The notes: generated from the letters alone by a model not told the origin. A stretch of DNA of 64,000 bases from WHSW01 sp963705955 (GCA_963705955.1 CAVPLH010000006.1:124001-188000); one strand, 5' to 3'. Shown: positions 17,542 through 27,252, numbered from the stretch's first letter. Made by a program: numbers and translations.

Positions 17542-18387
17542 ATGTCTGAACCGCGCCAGATCGACACCATGCACCTGGGGCGCGACCGGGTGATCGCCGC
17601 GCACCTGGTCCGCGGGCTGATCGTCGACCCGGGTCCGAGCTCGGCGCTCGAGAACTGGATCGCGACGCTCGACGAGCCGCCGCGAGGTCTGCTGCTGACG
17701 CATATCCACCTCGATCACGCCGGGGCGACCGGGACCCTGGTCCGCCGGTTCCCGGGCCTGCGGGTCTACGTCAGCACGGCCGGGGCGCCGCACCTGATCG
17801 ACCCCGCGAAGCTGCTGGAGAGCGCCGGGCGGCTCTACGGCGAGCGCAACATGGACCGCCTCTGGGGCGAGGTCGCGCCGGTCCCGGAGGCGAACGTGGT
17901 CGGGCTCGAGGGCGGGGAGGTGGTCGAGGGATTTCAGGTCGAGCACGTGCCCGGACACGCGAGCCACCACCTCTGCTGGCTCGATCTCGCCGCCGGCGAC
18001 GCGTACGTCGGTGACATGGCCGGGGTCCGGGTTCCGCCCGGAGAGCTCACGATCGCGCCGACCCCACCGCCGGAAATCGACGTCGAGGCGTGGCTCGATT
18101 CCGTCGACCGGATCGAGGCGCTCGGGCCGCAGCGGCTTCGGCTGACCCATTTCGGCGTCGCCGAGGACGTCGGGGCGCAATTCGACCGGGTGCGGGCGAA
18201 TCTGCGTGCGGGCGCGGAGCGGGCGCGGGCCGGCCGCGAGACCTTCCTGAGCCGGTTCGAAGCCGAGATCGACGCCCACGTCGACTCCGATACGGCGACC
18301 CGGATCCGCCAGGCGACGCCGTCCGAGCAGCAGTGGCTGGGGCTGGAGCGCTACTGGGCGAAACGGAAGGCCGCCGAGGCGGCGTGA
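17542..18387 (+). CDS. MBL-fold metallo-hydrolase
   Basis: A 281-residue metallo-beta-lactamase-fold protein with the dinuclear metal motif HIHLDHAG near residue 55, a later metal-binding His (EHVPGHASHH), an Asp in AYVGDMAG and a C-terminal His (LTHFG). I chose the ATG at 17542. The frame is open further left, but that part would translate the heptamer repeat. There is no clear ribosome binding site because the repeat hairpin occupies the leader. The C-terminus is a helical extension (NLRAGAERARAGRETFLSRF). The substrate is unknown; glyoxalase-II-like hydrolases share this layout. Confidence 0.85.
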   Translation: MSEPRQIDTMHLGRDRVIAAHLVRGLIVDPGPSSALENWIATLDEPPRGLLLTHIHLDHAGATGTLVRRFPGLRVYVSTAGAPHLIDPAKLLESAGRLYGERNMDRLWGEVAPVPEANVVGLEGGEVVEGFQVEHVPGHASHHLCWLDLAAGDAYVGDMAGVRVPPGELTIAPTPPPEIDVEAWLDSVDRIEALGPQRLRLTHFGVAEDVGAQFDRVRANLRAGAERARAGRETFLSRFEAEIDAHVDSDTATRIRQATPSEQQWLGLERYWAKRKAAEAA

Positions 18388-18470
18388 AATTCCGCGACCG
18401 CTCCGATCCGGGGAGCATGGTGTTCCGGGGGAGTCAGCGGCTACCCTGGCCGCGGGGCAGAGACCTGACG

Positions 18471-19158
18471 ATGAAGCTGAGATCACCATACGGCGTCGTT
18501 TTCGGGACGGCGGTGCTCAGCGCTGACCGTGGGAATCGCGACCGCGGTGGCGGACGTGGTCGTCTACTCGAACGACTTCTCGCACCACGCGAAGTTCAAG
18601 GAGATCGAGCGCTCGGGCGGCGGCAAGCGCTGCGACCGCAAGTACCGTCAGAAGAGCAAGGTGATGCTCGCGTCGGTGAAGACCAGCCCGACGACCTGCT
18701 CGTACAGGCCGCCGGTGCAGGGCGACGACGAACTCGCCAACTACTCCGCCGGGATCGCCGGAAAGATCCTCAAGAAGACCCCGAAGTCGGTGCGCGGCGG
18801 CGCGTTCATCGAGGTGACGGTTCGCGCCGGGGCGGGCGACACCGGCTACTCGCTGCGGATCTTCCCGCAAAAGAAGCGCTACGAGCTCAGCCGCGGGCCC
18901 GCCGGGGGCGGGTTCCCGGCAAAGGGCAAGAGCGGTGCGATCAACAAGGTCAACCAGCGCAACGACATCAGGCTGATCGTCTCCGGTGCCAAGGTCACGG
19001 CGCTCGTCAACGGCAAGCAGGTCGCGCAGCTCGATGACGGCGATCCCGGGCAGGTCGAGGGCAAGAAGATCCGCTTCGCGCTCGGGAGCCAGAAGCGCTC
19101 CAAGAAGGAAGTCGTCGGTACCTTCAAGAAGGTCACCGTCGCCGTTCCGGATCCCTGA
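18471..19158 (+). CDS. Secreted hypothetical protein (frameshifted)
   Basis: The ATG at 18471 opens a signal peptide (MKLRSPYGVVFGTAVLS) whose continuation (LTVGIATAVADVVVYSND) lies in the next frame. Removing one base near 18522 joins them, giving about 228 residues with a signal peptide cleaved near AVA-D. The mature part has VYSNDFSHHAKFKEIE, IRLIVSGAKVTALVNGKQVAQLDDG and KIRFALGSQ, a layout reminiscent of concanavalin-like or laminin-G-like beta-sandwiches in extracellular proteins. The function is unknown. Two Cys (KRCDRKY, TTCSYRP) may form a disulfide. Confidence 0.65.
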
Positions 19159-19264
19159 TCGCCGCAAACCACCGTTCCCAACCCCGGGGCTCGCAATCGA
19201 AACCGACACTCTCGAGCGACCGCGGACCAGCGGGCCCGGGTCGGGCCTCGGTGGAAACTGTCAC

Positions 19265-19486
19265 GTGATCGTCCTCAACGACGACCACAACACCTTCGAG
19301 CACGTCGCTCGCACCCTCGCTCGCGTGATCCCCGGGGTCTCGCTCGAGCAGGGCCACCGGTTCGCAGACGAGATCCACGCCGCCGGCAAGGCGATCGTCT
19401 GGGCCGGACCACGTGAGCCCGCCGAGCTCTACTGGCAGCAGCTCACGGACGCCGGCCTGACGATGGCCCCGCTCGAGACCCACTGA
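19265..19486 (+). CDS. clpS: ClpS adaptor family protein
   Basis: The N-end-rule adaptor ClpS hands substrates to ClpA/ClpC. The core VIVLNDDHNTFEHVARTL contains the NDD motif that binds substrate N-termini. Next comes HAAGKAIVWAGPREPAELYWQQL, equivalent to the ClpS C-terminal half. The GTG at 19265 gives 73 residues, barely the core. The frame is open to the left (ETDTLERPRTSGPGSGLGGN), which looks like a normal ClpS tail, but no standard start codon is visible there. An indel or an unusual start near 19195 is possible. No clpC or clpA lies in the window. Confidence 0.85.
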   Translation: MIVLNDDHNTFEHVARTLARVIPGVSLEQGHRFADEIHAAGKAIVWAGPREPAELYWQQLTDAGLTMAPLETH

Positions 19487-19490
19487 GAAT

Positions 19491-19560
19491 CCGCCGAGCG
19501 GGGGACGCCGCGAGGTGGGGCGTCCGCGGCGCTCGGCGGGTGGCGGGGGCTCTCAGCCCC
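19491..19560. terminator. Bidirectional hairpins between clpS and a convergent gene
   Basis: CCGCCGAGCG (19491-19500) pairs with CGCTCGGCGG (19530-19539), and inside it GGACGCC (19503-19509) pairs with GGCGTCC (19519-19525). A second small hairpin, GGGGCT-CTC-AGCCCC (19546-19560), overlaps the stop of the opposing gene. The position between convergent genes fits termination in both directions. Confidence 0.65.
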
Positions 19561-19912
19561 AGCGGGGGAGGTGGATGATCTGGCCGGGAGGCGAACCCCC
19601 GACCGCGGGGCGCGATTGGCGACGGCCGGACCGGTCGCGTCGCTTGCGCCTCCGCAGCTGGGTCGCGCGCAGCTCGAGCATCTTGCGGAGCTCGGCGGTG
19701 CGGCTGAACGGATCGGCGATCGAGTCGCCGCCGTCGAGCGAGGTCGCGGCGAGCAGCGTGCCCTCGACCTCGATCCCGAGGATCGGCCCGGTGAGCGACT
19801 CGTGCGAGTCCCGCTCGGCGAGCTCGGCGACGCGTGCCCGGTCCCTCTCGTCGAGGTCCATCCTGCGGATCGTGATCATCGAGTTGATCGTCTGGTTGTC
19901 GTCGTATCCCAT
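19553..19912 (-). CDS. Conserved hypothetical protein
   Basis: A 119-residue protein. The ATG at 19912 (MGYDDNQTINSMITIRRMDL) is preferred over 19948 because GAGGTGAGG lies just upstream. The core reads DLDERDRARVAELAERDS, then GPILGIEVEGTLLAATSLDGGDSIADPFSRTAELRKMLELRATQLRRR, with a basic C-terminal tail. I have no functional assignment. Its stop lies inside the terminator hairpin shared with clpS, and it diverges from the LysR gene. Confidence 0.6.
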   Translation of the reverse strand: MGYDDNQTINSMITIRRMDLDERDRARVAELAERDSHESLTGPILGIEVEGTLLAATSLDGGDSIADPFSRTAELRKMLELRATQLRRRKRRDRSGRRQSRPAVGGSPPGQIIHLPRWG

Positions 19913-20040
19913 CAGCCTCACCTCGCTTCGTCGCCCTTTGGAAGTCACTGGTTGAAACGGTGGGCGCCCCGGTTTCGTGATCGAGACGGATCTTCCCGCG
20001 CCTCCGTCATTAGCGCAACATGAATCCCTGCTTGACCTGA

Positions 20041-20046
20041 TAAGCT
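20041..20046 (+). promoter_or_regulatory. Leaderless -10 box (TAAGCT) of the LysR gene
   Basis: TAAGCT ends 6 bases before the ATG at 20053, and no ribosome binding site is present. A TTGACC (20032-20037) just upstream is too close to be its -35. Confidence 0.5.
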
Positions 20047-20052
20047 GTCCTA

Positions 20053-20988
20053 ATGCTAGATGTGAAGCGCTTGCGGATCCTCAGGGAGGTTGCTCAGCAC
20101 GGGTCGTTCTCCGCCGCCGCCGACGCCCTCTACCTCTCACAGTCGGCGGTCAGCCAGCAGGTCGCGACCCTCGAACGCGAGGTCGGGATGAAGCTCTTCG
20201 ACCGCACCCGCGAGGGCCCGAAGCTGACCGACGCCGGCCGGGTGTTGGTCTCGCACGCCGACGCGGCGATTGCGCGCCTCGAGGAGGCGGAGCGCGAGCT
20301 CGCTGCGATCGCCGGACTCGAGGGCGGTGAGTTGCGCCTCGCCAGCTTTCCGAGCGCCAGCGCCACGGTGCTCACCGAGGCCGTCTCGATCTTTCACCGC
20401 CGCTATCCACGCGTGCGGCTCAGCGTCATGGACGCCGAGCCCGAGGACTCGCTGCCACGGCTTCGCGCGGGCGAGCTCGACCTCGCGCTGAGCTTCGACT
20501 ATCCCTCGGTCCCGCAGCCGAGCGAGCGCGATCTCGACCGCACCCTGCTGCTCAGCGAATCGATGTACCTGGCGCTGCCCCGCGATCACCCGCTCGCCGC
20601 GCTGTCCGTCGTGCCGCTGGCCGAGCTCGAGGACTTCGAGTGGCTCTGTGGGTCGCGGCCGTCGAGCTGCGGCGAGGTCGTCGTCAGCGCCTGCCGCAAC
20701 GCCGGTTTCGAGCCTCACATCGGGTTCGAATCCGACGACTACAACGTGATGCAGGGGTTCATCTCCGCCGGCCTCGGCGTCACCCTGCTTCCCGACCTCG
20801 CGCTGCCGACCCTGCGCTCGGACCTCGTCGTCCGCGAAACCGACCCGCCCGCCCCGGAACGCCGCGTCTGGGCGGCGACCAGGGCCGAGGGCTCGCGCTC
20901 GCCGGCGACCGGGGAGATGCTGACGATCCTGGTCGAGGTCGGAGCGGCTTTGGTCCAGCACAGCGCCGAGCTCCGGGTCGCCGCCTGA
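20053..20988 (+). CDS. LysR-family transcriptional regulator
   Basis: A 311-residue LysR-type regulator. The N-terminal winged helix is textbook (LDVKRLRILREVAQHGSFSAAADALYLSQSAVSQQVATLER), followed by the linker helix and a type-2 periplasmic-binding effector domain (LRLASFPSASATVLTEAV, then ISAGLGVTLLPDLALP). It is divergent from a small conserved gene, and the 140 bases between them are the expected target site. The effector and other targets are unknown. Confidence 0.93.
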   Translation: MLDVKRLRILREVAQHGSFSAAADALYLSQSAVSQQVATLEREVGMKLFDRTREGPKLTDAGRVLVSHADAAIARLEEAERELAAIAGLEGGELRLASFPSASATVLTEAVSIFHRRYPRVRLSVMDAEPEDSLPRLRAGELDLALSFDYPSVPQPSERDLDRTLLLSESMYLALPRDHPLAALSVVPLAELEDFEWLCGSRPSSCGEVVVSACRNAGFEPHIGFESDDYNVMQGFISAGLGVTLLPDLALPTLRSDLVVRETDPPAPERRVWAATRAEGSRSPATGEMLTILVEVGAALVQHSAELRVAA

Positions 20989-21033
20989 GGCCGCCGCCCC
21001 GGCGACGATCCGCGTCACCGGCCTGGACGATCC

Positions 21034-21351
21034 CTAAGGCTGGCCGTTCGACGCCTGGATCGCCGCGTTGGCGACCTCGGCGTGCCAGTGCTGGTCGACG
21101 GGCTTGTGGTAGTAGCTCAGCGCCCGCTCGCGTAGCGCCGAGAGCTCGTCCGAGAACCACCACGCCTCGTGGTCGGCACGGCTCTCCCAGATCGTCAGCT
21201 CGCGGAGGTGCAGGGTGTCGTCCTCGTCGCGAGTCAAAAAGGCCGTTCGCGCCCCGTGGGCGAGCGCATGATCGAGGGCCGGACGCCAGATCTCGAGGAA
21301 CCGGTCACGCCGCCAAGGGTTGATGTGCCACTCGGTGTAATGGACTTCCAT
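21034..21351 (-). CDS. Dimeric alpha-beta barrel protein (monooxygenase-like)
   Basis: A 105-residue protein starting at the ATG at 21351 (MEVHYTEWHINPWRRDRFLE). The strand-helix layout, with a LRELTIWESRADHEAWWFSDEL segment, fits the antibiotic-biosynthesis-monooxygenase/EthD-like dimeric barrel superfamily. No catalytic residues can be named. It is 37 bases from the ccr stop region on the same strand and may be the downstream member of a ccr operon. Confidence 0.6.
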   Translation of the reverse strand: MEVHYTEWHINPWRRDRFLEIWRPALDHALAHGARTAFLTRDEDDTLHLRELTIWESRADHEAWWFSDELSALRERALSYYHKPVDQHWHAEVANAAIQASNGQP

Positions 21352-21388
21352 CGCCGCCGCGAAGACTAGTCGCTCGACCGCTTCCGCT

Positions 21389-22657
21389 CTAGGCGCCGAC
21401 CTCGGCCCAGATCGCGCCCTCGCCGTCCTCGTGCTTCCCCTCGTCCTCGGACCCGGCGCCGACCATGATCGTGATCTTGCCGGCGTGCTTGTTCTCATGC
21501 AGGAGCTGGTGGGCATCGGGGACGCCCTCGAAGCCCATCGCCCTCCAGAGCACCGGCCGTACCTTGCCCTCGGCCATCAGCTGGATCGCCCGGGTGCACT
21601 CATAGGCGTTGGCGAAATGCGAGCCGAGGATCTCCTTCTGCTTCATCCACAGGTACCGGACGTCGAAGTCGAGCGTGTAACCGGACGTCGCGCCGCAGAT
21701 CACCACCTTGCCGAACGGTTTCACCGTGAACACCGAGGTCGGGAAGGTGGCCTGGCCGACGTGCTCGAAGACGATGTCGGGGGCGTCGCCGAGGATCTCC
21801 TTGACCCGCTTCGCGAACCCGCGCGAGGCCTTGAAGCGCTCCTTGTCGGCGGCCGGGTCGACGGCGGGGTGGTTCGCCTCCGTGCGCATCATCTCGCCGA
21901 ACTCGCCGCGGTTGATGTAGTCGACCGCGCCGAGCCGCTTGACCAGCTCGCCCTTCTCGTCGGATGAGACGACGCCGACGGCGTCGGCCCCCGCCGCCGC
22001 GCAGAGCTGGGTCGCGAACACGCCGAGGCCGCCCGCCGCGCCCCAGATCAGCACGTTGTGGCCCGCCTGCAGCTTGCAGCGGTCGATCAGCATCCGGTAG
22101 GCGGTGAAGTAGGTGAGCCCGAACGCCGACGACTCGACCCAGGAGAGGTTGCGCGGCTTCGGCAACAGCTGCTGGGCCTGGACCTTGGTGAACTGGGCGA
22201 ACGACCCCCAGGTGGTCTCATAGCCCCAGATCATCTGGCTCGGGGCGGCGAGCGGATCGAGCCCGTGGACCTCGACGTCCTCGTAGGACGCCTGATTGCA
22301 GTGGACGACGACCTCGTCGCCCGGCTTCCACTTGGTGACCCCCTCGCCGACCTTCCAGACGATCCCGGAGGCGTCGGAGCCGCCGATGTGGTGGCCGTAC
22401 TCGGGGTGGTCGCCGTAGTTGAAGACGGAGACCGGCTTGCCGAGCGCCGCCCAGACGTTGTTGAAGTTGACGCCGGCGGCCATCACCCTGACGATCACCT
22501 CGAAGGCGCCCGGCTCGGGCACCTCGATCTGCTCGAGCTGGAAGGCGTCCTTGGGCTCGCCCTCGCGCTCCGGGCGGATCACCCAAGCCGCCATCGTCTC
22601 GGGCAGGGTGCCGGGCTCCACCTCGAGCTTCGAAACTTCGGTGACGTCTACGGCCAA
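21389..22657 (-). CDS. ccr: Crotonyl-CoA carboxylase/reductase
   Basis: A 422-residue MDR-superfamily enzyme that reductively carboxylates crotonyl-CoA to (2S)-ethylmalonyl-CoA with NADPH and CO2, the committed step of the ethylmalonyl-CoA pathway. Diagnostic segments are MAAGVNFNNVWAALGKPVSVF, EYGHHIGGSDASGIVWKVG, HCNQASYEDVEVHGLDP and IWGYETTWGSFAQF, plus the cofactor loop WGAAGGLGVFATQL. The TTG start at 22657 has AGGAGAG upstream. The family length is 410-450. A C-terminal acidic tail (GSEDEGKHEDGEG) is unusual but short. Confidence 0.95.
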   Translation of the reverse strand: MAVDVTEVSKLEVEPGTLPETMAAWVIRPEREGEPKDAFQLEQIEVPEPGAFEVIVRVMAAGVNFNNVWAALGKPVSVFNYGDHPEYGHHIGGSDASGIVWKVGEGVTKWKPGDEVVVHCNQASYEDVEVHGLDPLAAPSQMIWGYETTWGSFAQFTKVQAQQLLPKPRNLSWVESSAFGLTYFTAYRMLIDRCKLQAGHNVLIWGAAGGLGVFATQLCAAAGADAVGVVSSDEKGELVKRLGAVDYINRGEFGEMMRTEANHPAVDPAADKERFKASRGFAKRVKEILGDAPDIVFEHVGQATFPTSVFTVKPFGKVVICGATSGYTLDFDVRYLWMKQKEILGSHFANAYECTRAIQLMAEGKVRPVLWRAMGFEGVPDAHQLLHENKHAGKITIMVGAGSEDEGKHEDGEGAIWAEVGA

Positions 22658-23736
22658 CGGGCTCTCCTGTCGCGTCGGGATTCTCGGGCGGCGGATGCTA
22701 CGCGATAAGAATCCGGGGGGATGGAGGTCTCAGAGCTCACAGACGGCGGCCAGGCGGCCGAGTCGATCGCCGAGTTGGTCGCCCGCTTCCTGCGTCCCGC
22801 GCGCCGCACCCTCGAGCTCGCCCTGTACGACATCCGGCTGCCCGACCCGGTCGGCTCGATCGTCGCCGACGAGCTTCGAGCCGCGGCCGAGCGCGGGGTC
22901 TCGGTGCGGCTGCTCTACAACGTCGACAGCGATCGCCCGCCCGCGATCCACCCGCCTCCGAGTACCCGGCCGGAGCTGCTCGCCGCACTGCCGATCGAGG
23001 ATCGCGCGGTGCCCGGGGTGCCCGACCTGATGCACCACAAGTACGTCGTGCGCGACCGTGAGGCCGTCTGGACCGGATCGGCCAACTGGACGATCGACTC
23101 CTGGACCCGGCAGGAGAACGTCCTCGTGCAGGTCGAGTCCGAGGAACTGGCGCGCGCCTACGGCGCCAACTTCGAGGAGCTCTGGGAGCATCCCGACGTC
23201 GAGCGCAGCGGCCGCGTCGAGCCGCGGCTGGTGGCGCTCGGGGACGGGACCTCGGCGCGCGCCTGGTTCACCCCCGGTCACGGACCGGAGCTCTCGCAGG
23301 CGATCGCGACCGCAATCGGCGCCGCGAGGCGGCGGGTTCGGATCGCCTCGCCGGTGATCACCTCGGCGCCGATCCTCGGCACGCTGGCGGAGCTCGGAGC
23401 GAGCGGCTCGGTGGACGTTGCCGGCGTCATCGACGAGCCGCAAACCGACGCGGTGTTCGGCCAATGGGCCGCGAACAAGGGCTCGGCCTGGAAGATTCCG
23501 CTGCTCGCCCGGGCGCTCAGCCTGATGACGTTCTCGGGCAAGCGCTCGACGCCATGGGGGCCGGAGACCGTCCACGACTTCATGCATGCCAAGGTGACGG
23601 TCGCCGACGACACCGTCTTCGTCGGGTCGTTCAACCTCTCGCGCTCGGGCGAGAGAAACGCCGAGAACGTGCTCGAGCTCCGCGACCCGGCGATCGCCGA
23701 GCGGATGGCGGCGTTCGTCGACTCGGTCCGCGCCCG

Positions 23737-24441
<705 letters not shown>

Positions 24442-24498
24442 CAACCCGCAGCGTACGTCAGGTTCGCGTCCGGGCCCGCGACTACCTTCGTGAGTCCG

Positions 24499-25776
24499 AT
24501 GGAAGCCTCATCCAGACCACAACTCCCGCTCGACGACGCCGGCGAAGGCTCGGTGCGCGCGCTCGGCGATCGGCTGGTGATCGAGCGCCTGCAGGTCGAC
24601 GACCCGCGCGCCGCGAAGCTGGTTCGCGAGCGCGCCGAGGCCGGCCACCAGCCGGCGCAGACCGTGCGCGACGCGGTCGAGATCGGCGCTCGCGTGCTCG
24701 AGCGGGAGGGGACGGCGGCGGAGGTCGACTACGTGCGGGCGGAGTTCGAGCGTCACGCGGGCGAGCTCCGCGAGCGGCTCGGCAAGACGCTCGAGGGCGG
24801 CGACGAGCTGCTCGCCGACCGGATCACGCGGGCCTTCGACGGATCGCGCGACGGCTCGGTCCAGAAGGAGATCGACACGCTCCTCAAGCAGGCGCTCGCC
24901 GAGCAGCGCGACGCGCTGCTGAGGCTGTTCTCGGCTCACGAGGGCTCGAATCCGCTGTTCGACTTCAAGGACGCGATGATGCGGGTCTACCGCGAGCTCG
25001 GGACGCGGCAGCAGGCCGAGGGCGAGGAGAACCGCAAGGTGATCGGCGAGCTGAGCCGGCAGCTGGTCGAGCTCAGGGAGCGCACCGAGGCCGATTCGCG
25101 GGTCGCCGACGAGGCCGAGCGCGGCACCGCGAAGGGGCGCACGTTCGAGGAGCTGGTGCATGGCGCGCTCGAGGAGATCGCCGCGGGCCACGGGGATGCC
25201 GCCCGCCATGTCGGCGACGAGAGCTCGGAGTCGGGCGGCAAGAAGGGGGATACGGTGGTCGAGATCGGCGGCGCGACAGGCACCGCGATCGCGACGGTGG
25301 TCTTCGAGGCCAAGAACAAGAAGCTGTCCCAGAACGACGCCTGGACCGAGCTCAACGCGTGTATCGGCGAGCGAGACGCCGTCTACGCGGTGCTGGTCGT
25401 CGCCGGAGACGACAAGGTGCCTTCGGGGCTCGACGAGCTGACCGAGTATCAGGGCAACAAGATCATCGCCGTGCTCGATCGCGAGGACCCCGATCCGATC
25501 GCGCTGCGGCTCGTCTACCGCTACGTGCGCGCCCGGGTGCTCGCCGCCGGCTCGCGAGCGCTCGAGGTCGACGCGGCCGGCGTGCGTGACGCCGCCGACG
25601 AGGCGACGGCACGACTGAAGCGCGCCAACCGCGTCCGCAAGTCGCTGACCAATGTCACCAGCAGTGCCGACGCCGCTCGGGCCGAGTTCGACGAGATGCT
25701 CGTCGATGTCGAGCGTTGCCTGGGTCGGATCGAGTCCCTCGTCGCGGCCGCGGCCGCGACCGAGGACGCCGAGTAG
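24499..25776 (+). CDS. PD-(D/E)XK nuclease-like protein with N-terminal coiled coil
   Basis: A 425-residue protein. Residues about 60-205 are charged helices likely to form coiled coil. Residues about 213-350 look like a PD-(D/E)XK nuclease core: a helix with Glu (GRTFEELVHGALEEI, about 213-227), Asp251 in KKGDTVVEIGG, and Glu270-x-Lys272 in VVFEAKNKKLS, followed by a helix and strand (DAVYAVLVVAG). The C-terminal 75 residues are again helical. The layout resembles RmuC or DUF2130-type proteins, but I cannot assign it to either. No methyltransferase or helicase partner is adjacent. It may act on DNA ends or in genome protection; this is inferred from the fold. Confidence 0.7.
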   Translation: MEASSRPQLPLDDAGEGSVRALGDRLVIERLQVDDPRAAKLVRERAEAGHQPAQTVRDAVEIGARVLEREGTAAEVDYVRAEFERHAGELRERLGKTLEGGDELLADRITRAFDGSRDGSVQKEIDTLLKQALAEQRDALLRLFSAHEGSNPLFDFKDAMMRVYRELGTRQQAEGEENRKVIGELSRQLVELRERTEADSRVADEAERGTAKGRTFEELVHGALEEIAAGHGDAARHVGDESSESGGKKGDTVVEIGGATGTAIATVVFEAKNKKLSQNDAWTELNACIGERDAVYAVLVVAGDDKVPSGLDELTEYQGNKIIAVLDREDPDPIALRLVYRYVRARVLAAGSRALEVDAAGVRDAADEATARLKRANRVRKSLTNVTSSADAARAEFDEMLVDVERCLGRIESLVAAAAATEDAE

Positions 25777-25791
25777 CCGTTCGCGATCCGC

Positions 25792-26202
25792 CTACGGCTC
25801 GAGCAGCTCGTTCTGAGAGCTCGCCCGCTGCGGCCCGACCTTGAGCGTCGTATCTTGCCCGGACGGGTTCTCCTTGTTGGAGAGCGTGTAGTCGCCCTCG
25901 TGCAGATCGGTCTGCAGGCTCGCGGTGCCGTTCGGGACGATCTCCTCGCTTTGCGCGTTGGTCGGACCGTCGAGCAGGAGCCGGGCCGGGTCGGGGCTCT
26001 GGTTGGAGATCGTCAGGGTGACCGGCCCGGCGCCGAACGTCCGCGGGCTGACGTCCACCTGGCGATCGGCGATCCGCGCCCCGACGGCGATCGGGGAGGG
26101 CGGCCGGGGATCGTTCTTGAAGTCGCCCGAGCCACAGGCGCCGATCGCCAGCGCCGCGGCCAGCGCCCCGATTGGAACGATCAGGCTGCTCCTCGCGCCC
26201 AT
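25792..26202 (-). CDS. Secreted lipoprotein
   Basis: A 136-residue lipoprotein: a signal peptide with lipobox LAIGAC (cleavage before Cys23). The mature part has GPVTLTISNQSPDPARLLLDGP and LHEGDYTLSNKEN, a small beta-sandwich outline seen in cupredoxin-like extracellular domains, but no copper ligands are apparent. The ATG at 26202 follows TACTGT (26212-26217) by 9 bases. The function is unknown. Confidence 0.75.
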   Translation of the reverse strand: MGARSSLIVPIGALAAALAIGACGSGDFKNDPRPPSPIAVGARIADRQVDVSPRTFGAGPVTLTISNQSPDPARLLLDGPTNAQSEEIVPNGTASLQTDLHEGDYTLSNKENPSGQDTTLKVGPQRASSQNELLEP

Positions 26203-26246
26203 CAGATCGCAACAGTATCCGAAGCACCTCGGCTCGGCGCAGGTAC

Positions 26247-27191
26247 TCAGAACGGGAGCTCGATGACCTCCGCGGTGGCGCGCTCCCCGACCTCGACCCG
26301 GGCGCCGGGCTCGGCCTCGCGACGCAGAATCGCGAGCGCGATCGGACCGCGCGACGGCGAGATCGCGGCGGTGCCGACGAGGCCGAGCTCGCGCTCGCCG
26401 AGGCGCACCGGAGCGCCGGCCTCGACCGGCTCACTGAGCCGGAGCCCGCGCAGGCGGCGGTTCGGCTTGCCCCTGTAGTGGAGGCGGGCGACGGTTTCCT
26501 GGCCGATGTAGCAACCCTTCGTGAAGCTCACCGCACGCTCGTTGATCCCGCCCTCCTCGGGGATCGTCGCGGTGGTCATCTCGCGCCCGAAGCGCGGCCG
26601 CCCGGACTCGACCCTGAGAACCTCGGCGGCGGCCTCGGTGACCGGTTCGGCCCCGGCGTCGCGGAGTGCCTCGCCGGCCGCGGCGGCGGCGTCGCTCGGC
26701 CCGATCAGATCGACTCCGGCGTCGGTGGCGACCGCGAGCCACGCGGCGCCGCCCAACTGGACCTCCCTGTGGGCGTGCTCGGGAGCGAGCGGGCCGGAGA
26801 GCGCGACCTCGGCGGCGCCGGGGCCGACCACGGAGAGAATCGCGCGCTCGGCGGTCGTCTCCTCGACGTCGACGTCGCGGCCGACCTTGTACATCGACAG
26901 GTGGCGCAGGACGGCGTCGCCGGCGACCGCCTCGGTATCGATCTCGAATCCGGACTCGGTGCGCAGCACGCGCATGTCGCCCTGCATGTGGCCCTTGCGG
27001 TCGAGCAGCGCCGCGTAGCAGCCCTGGCCCGGGGCGAGCGACTCGATCTCGTTCGTGAGCTGACCCTGGAGGTAGTCGGCGGCCTCGGGACCGCTGACCC
27101 GCAGCGACCGGCGCTGCTCGCGCTCGAAGACGCCCGCGCCCTCGCGGAGGACTCGGTACTGGGCGTCGAGCTCGATCTCGGTGACCGCCAT
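26247..27191 (-). CDS. ygfZ: YgfZ/GcvT-like folate-binding protein
   Basis: A 314-residue folate-binding protein that supports assembly or repair of certain Fe-S enzymes. The family motif K-G-C-Y-x-G-Q-E is present as KGCYIGQET near residue 225. The N-terminal half has the aminomethyltransferase-like LRVSGPEAADYLQGQLTNEI, and the end has the short beta-barrel domain (PVRLGERELGLVGTA). The ATG at 27191 follows TAGAAT (27200-27205) by 8 bases. Fe-S clients in this window include the radical SAM enzyme FbiC. Confidence 0.9.
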   Translation of the reverse strand: MAVTEIELDAQYRVLREGAGVFEREQRRSLRVSGPEAADYLQGQLTNEIESLAPGQGCYAALLDRKGHMQGDMRVLRTESGFEIDTEAVAGDAVLRHLSMYKVGRDVDVEETTAERAILSVVGPGAAEVALSGPLAPEHAHREVQLGGAAWLAVATDAGVDLIGPSDAAAAAGEALRDAGAEPVTEAAAEVLRVESGRPRFGREMTTATIPEEGGINERAVSFTKGCYIGQETVARLHYRGKPNRRLRGLRLSEPVEAGAPVRLGERELGLVGTAAISPSRGPIALAILRREAEPGARVEVGERATAEVIELPF

Positions 27192-27226
27192 CGCAGCCGA
27201 TTCTAGTGAGCCGGGATCGAATAGAT

Positions 27227-27245
27227 TTCGAGTAGGCTAAATTGT
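27227..27245 (+). promoter_or_regulatory. Candidate DtxR/MntR-type operator upstream of mntH
   Basis: The 19 bases centred on TAGGCTA (27233-27239) match the DtxR/IdeR consensus at about 12 of 19 positions, including the TAGGCTA core. They overlap the likely promoter 8 bases before the mntH start. The flanks are weakly symmetric. Confidence 0.35.
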
Positions 27246-27252
27246 AACTTCG

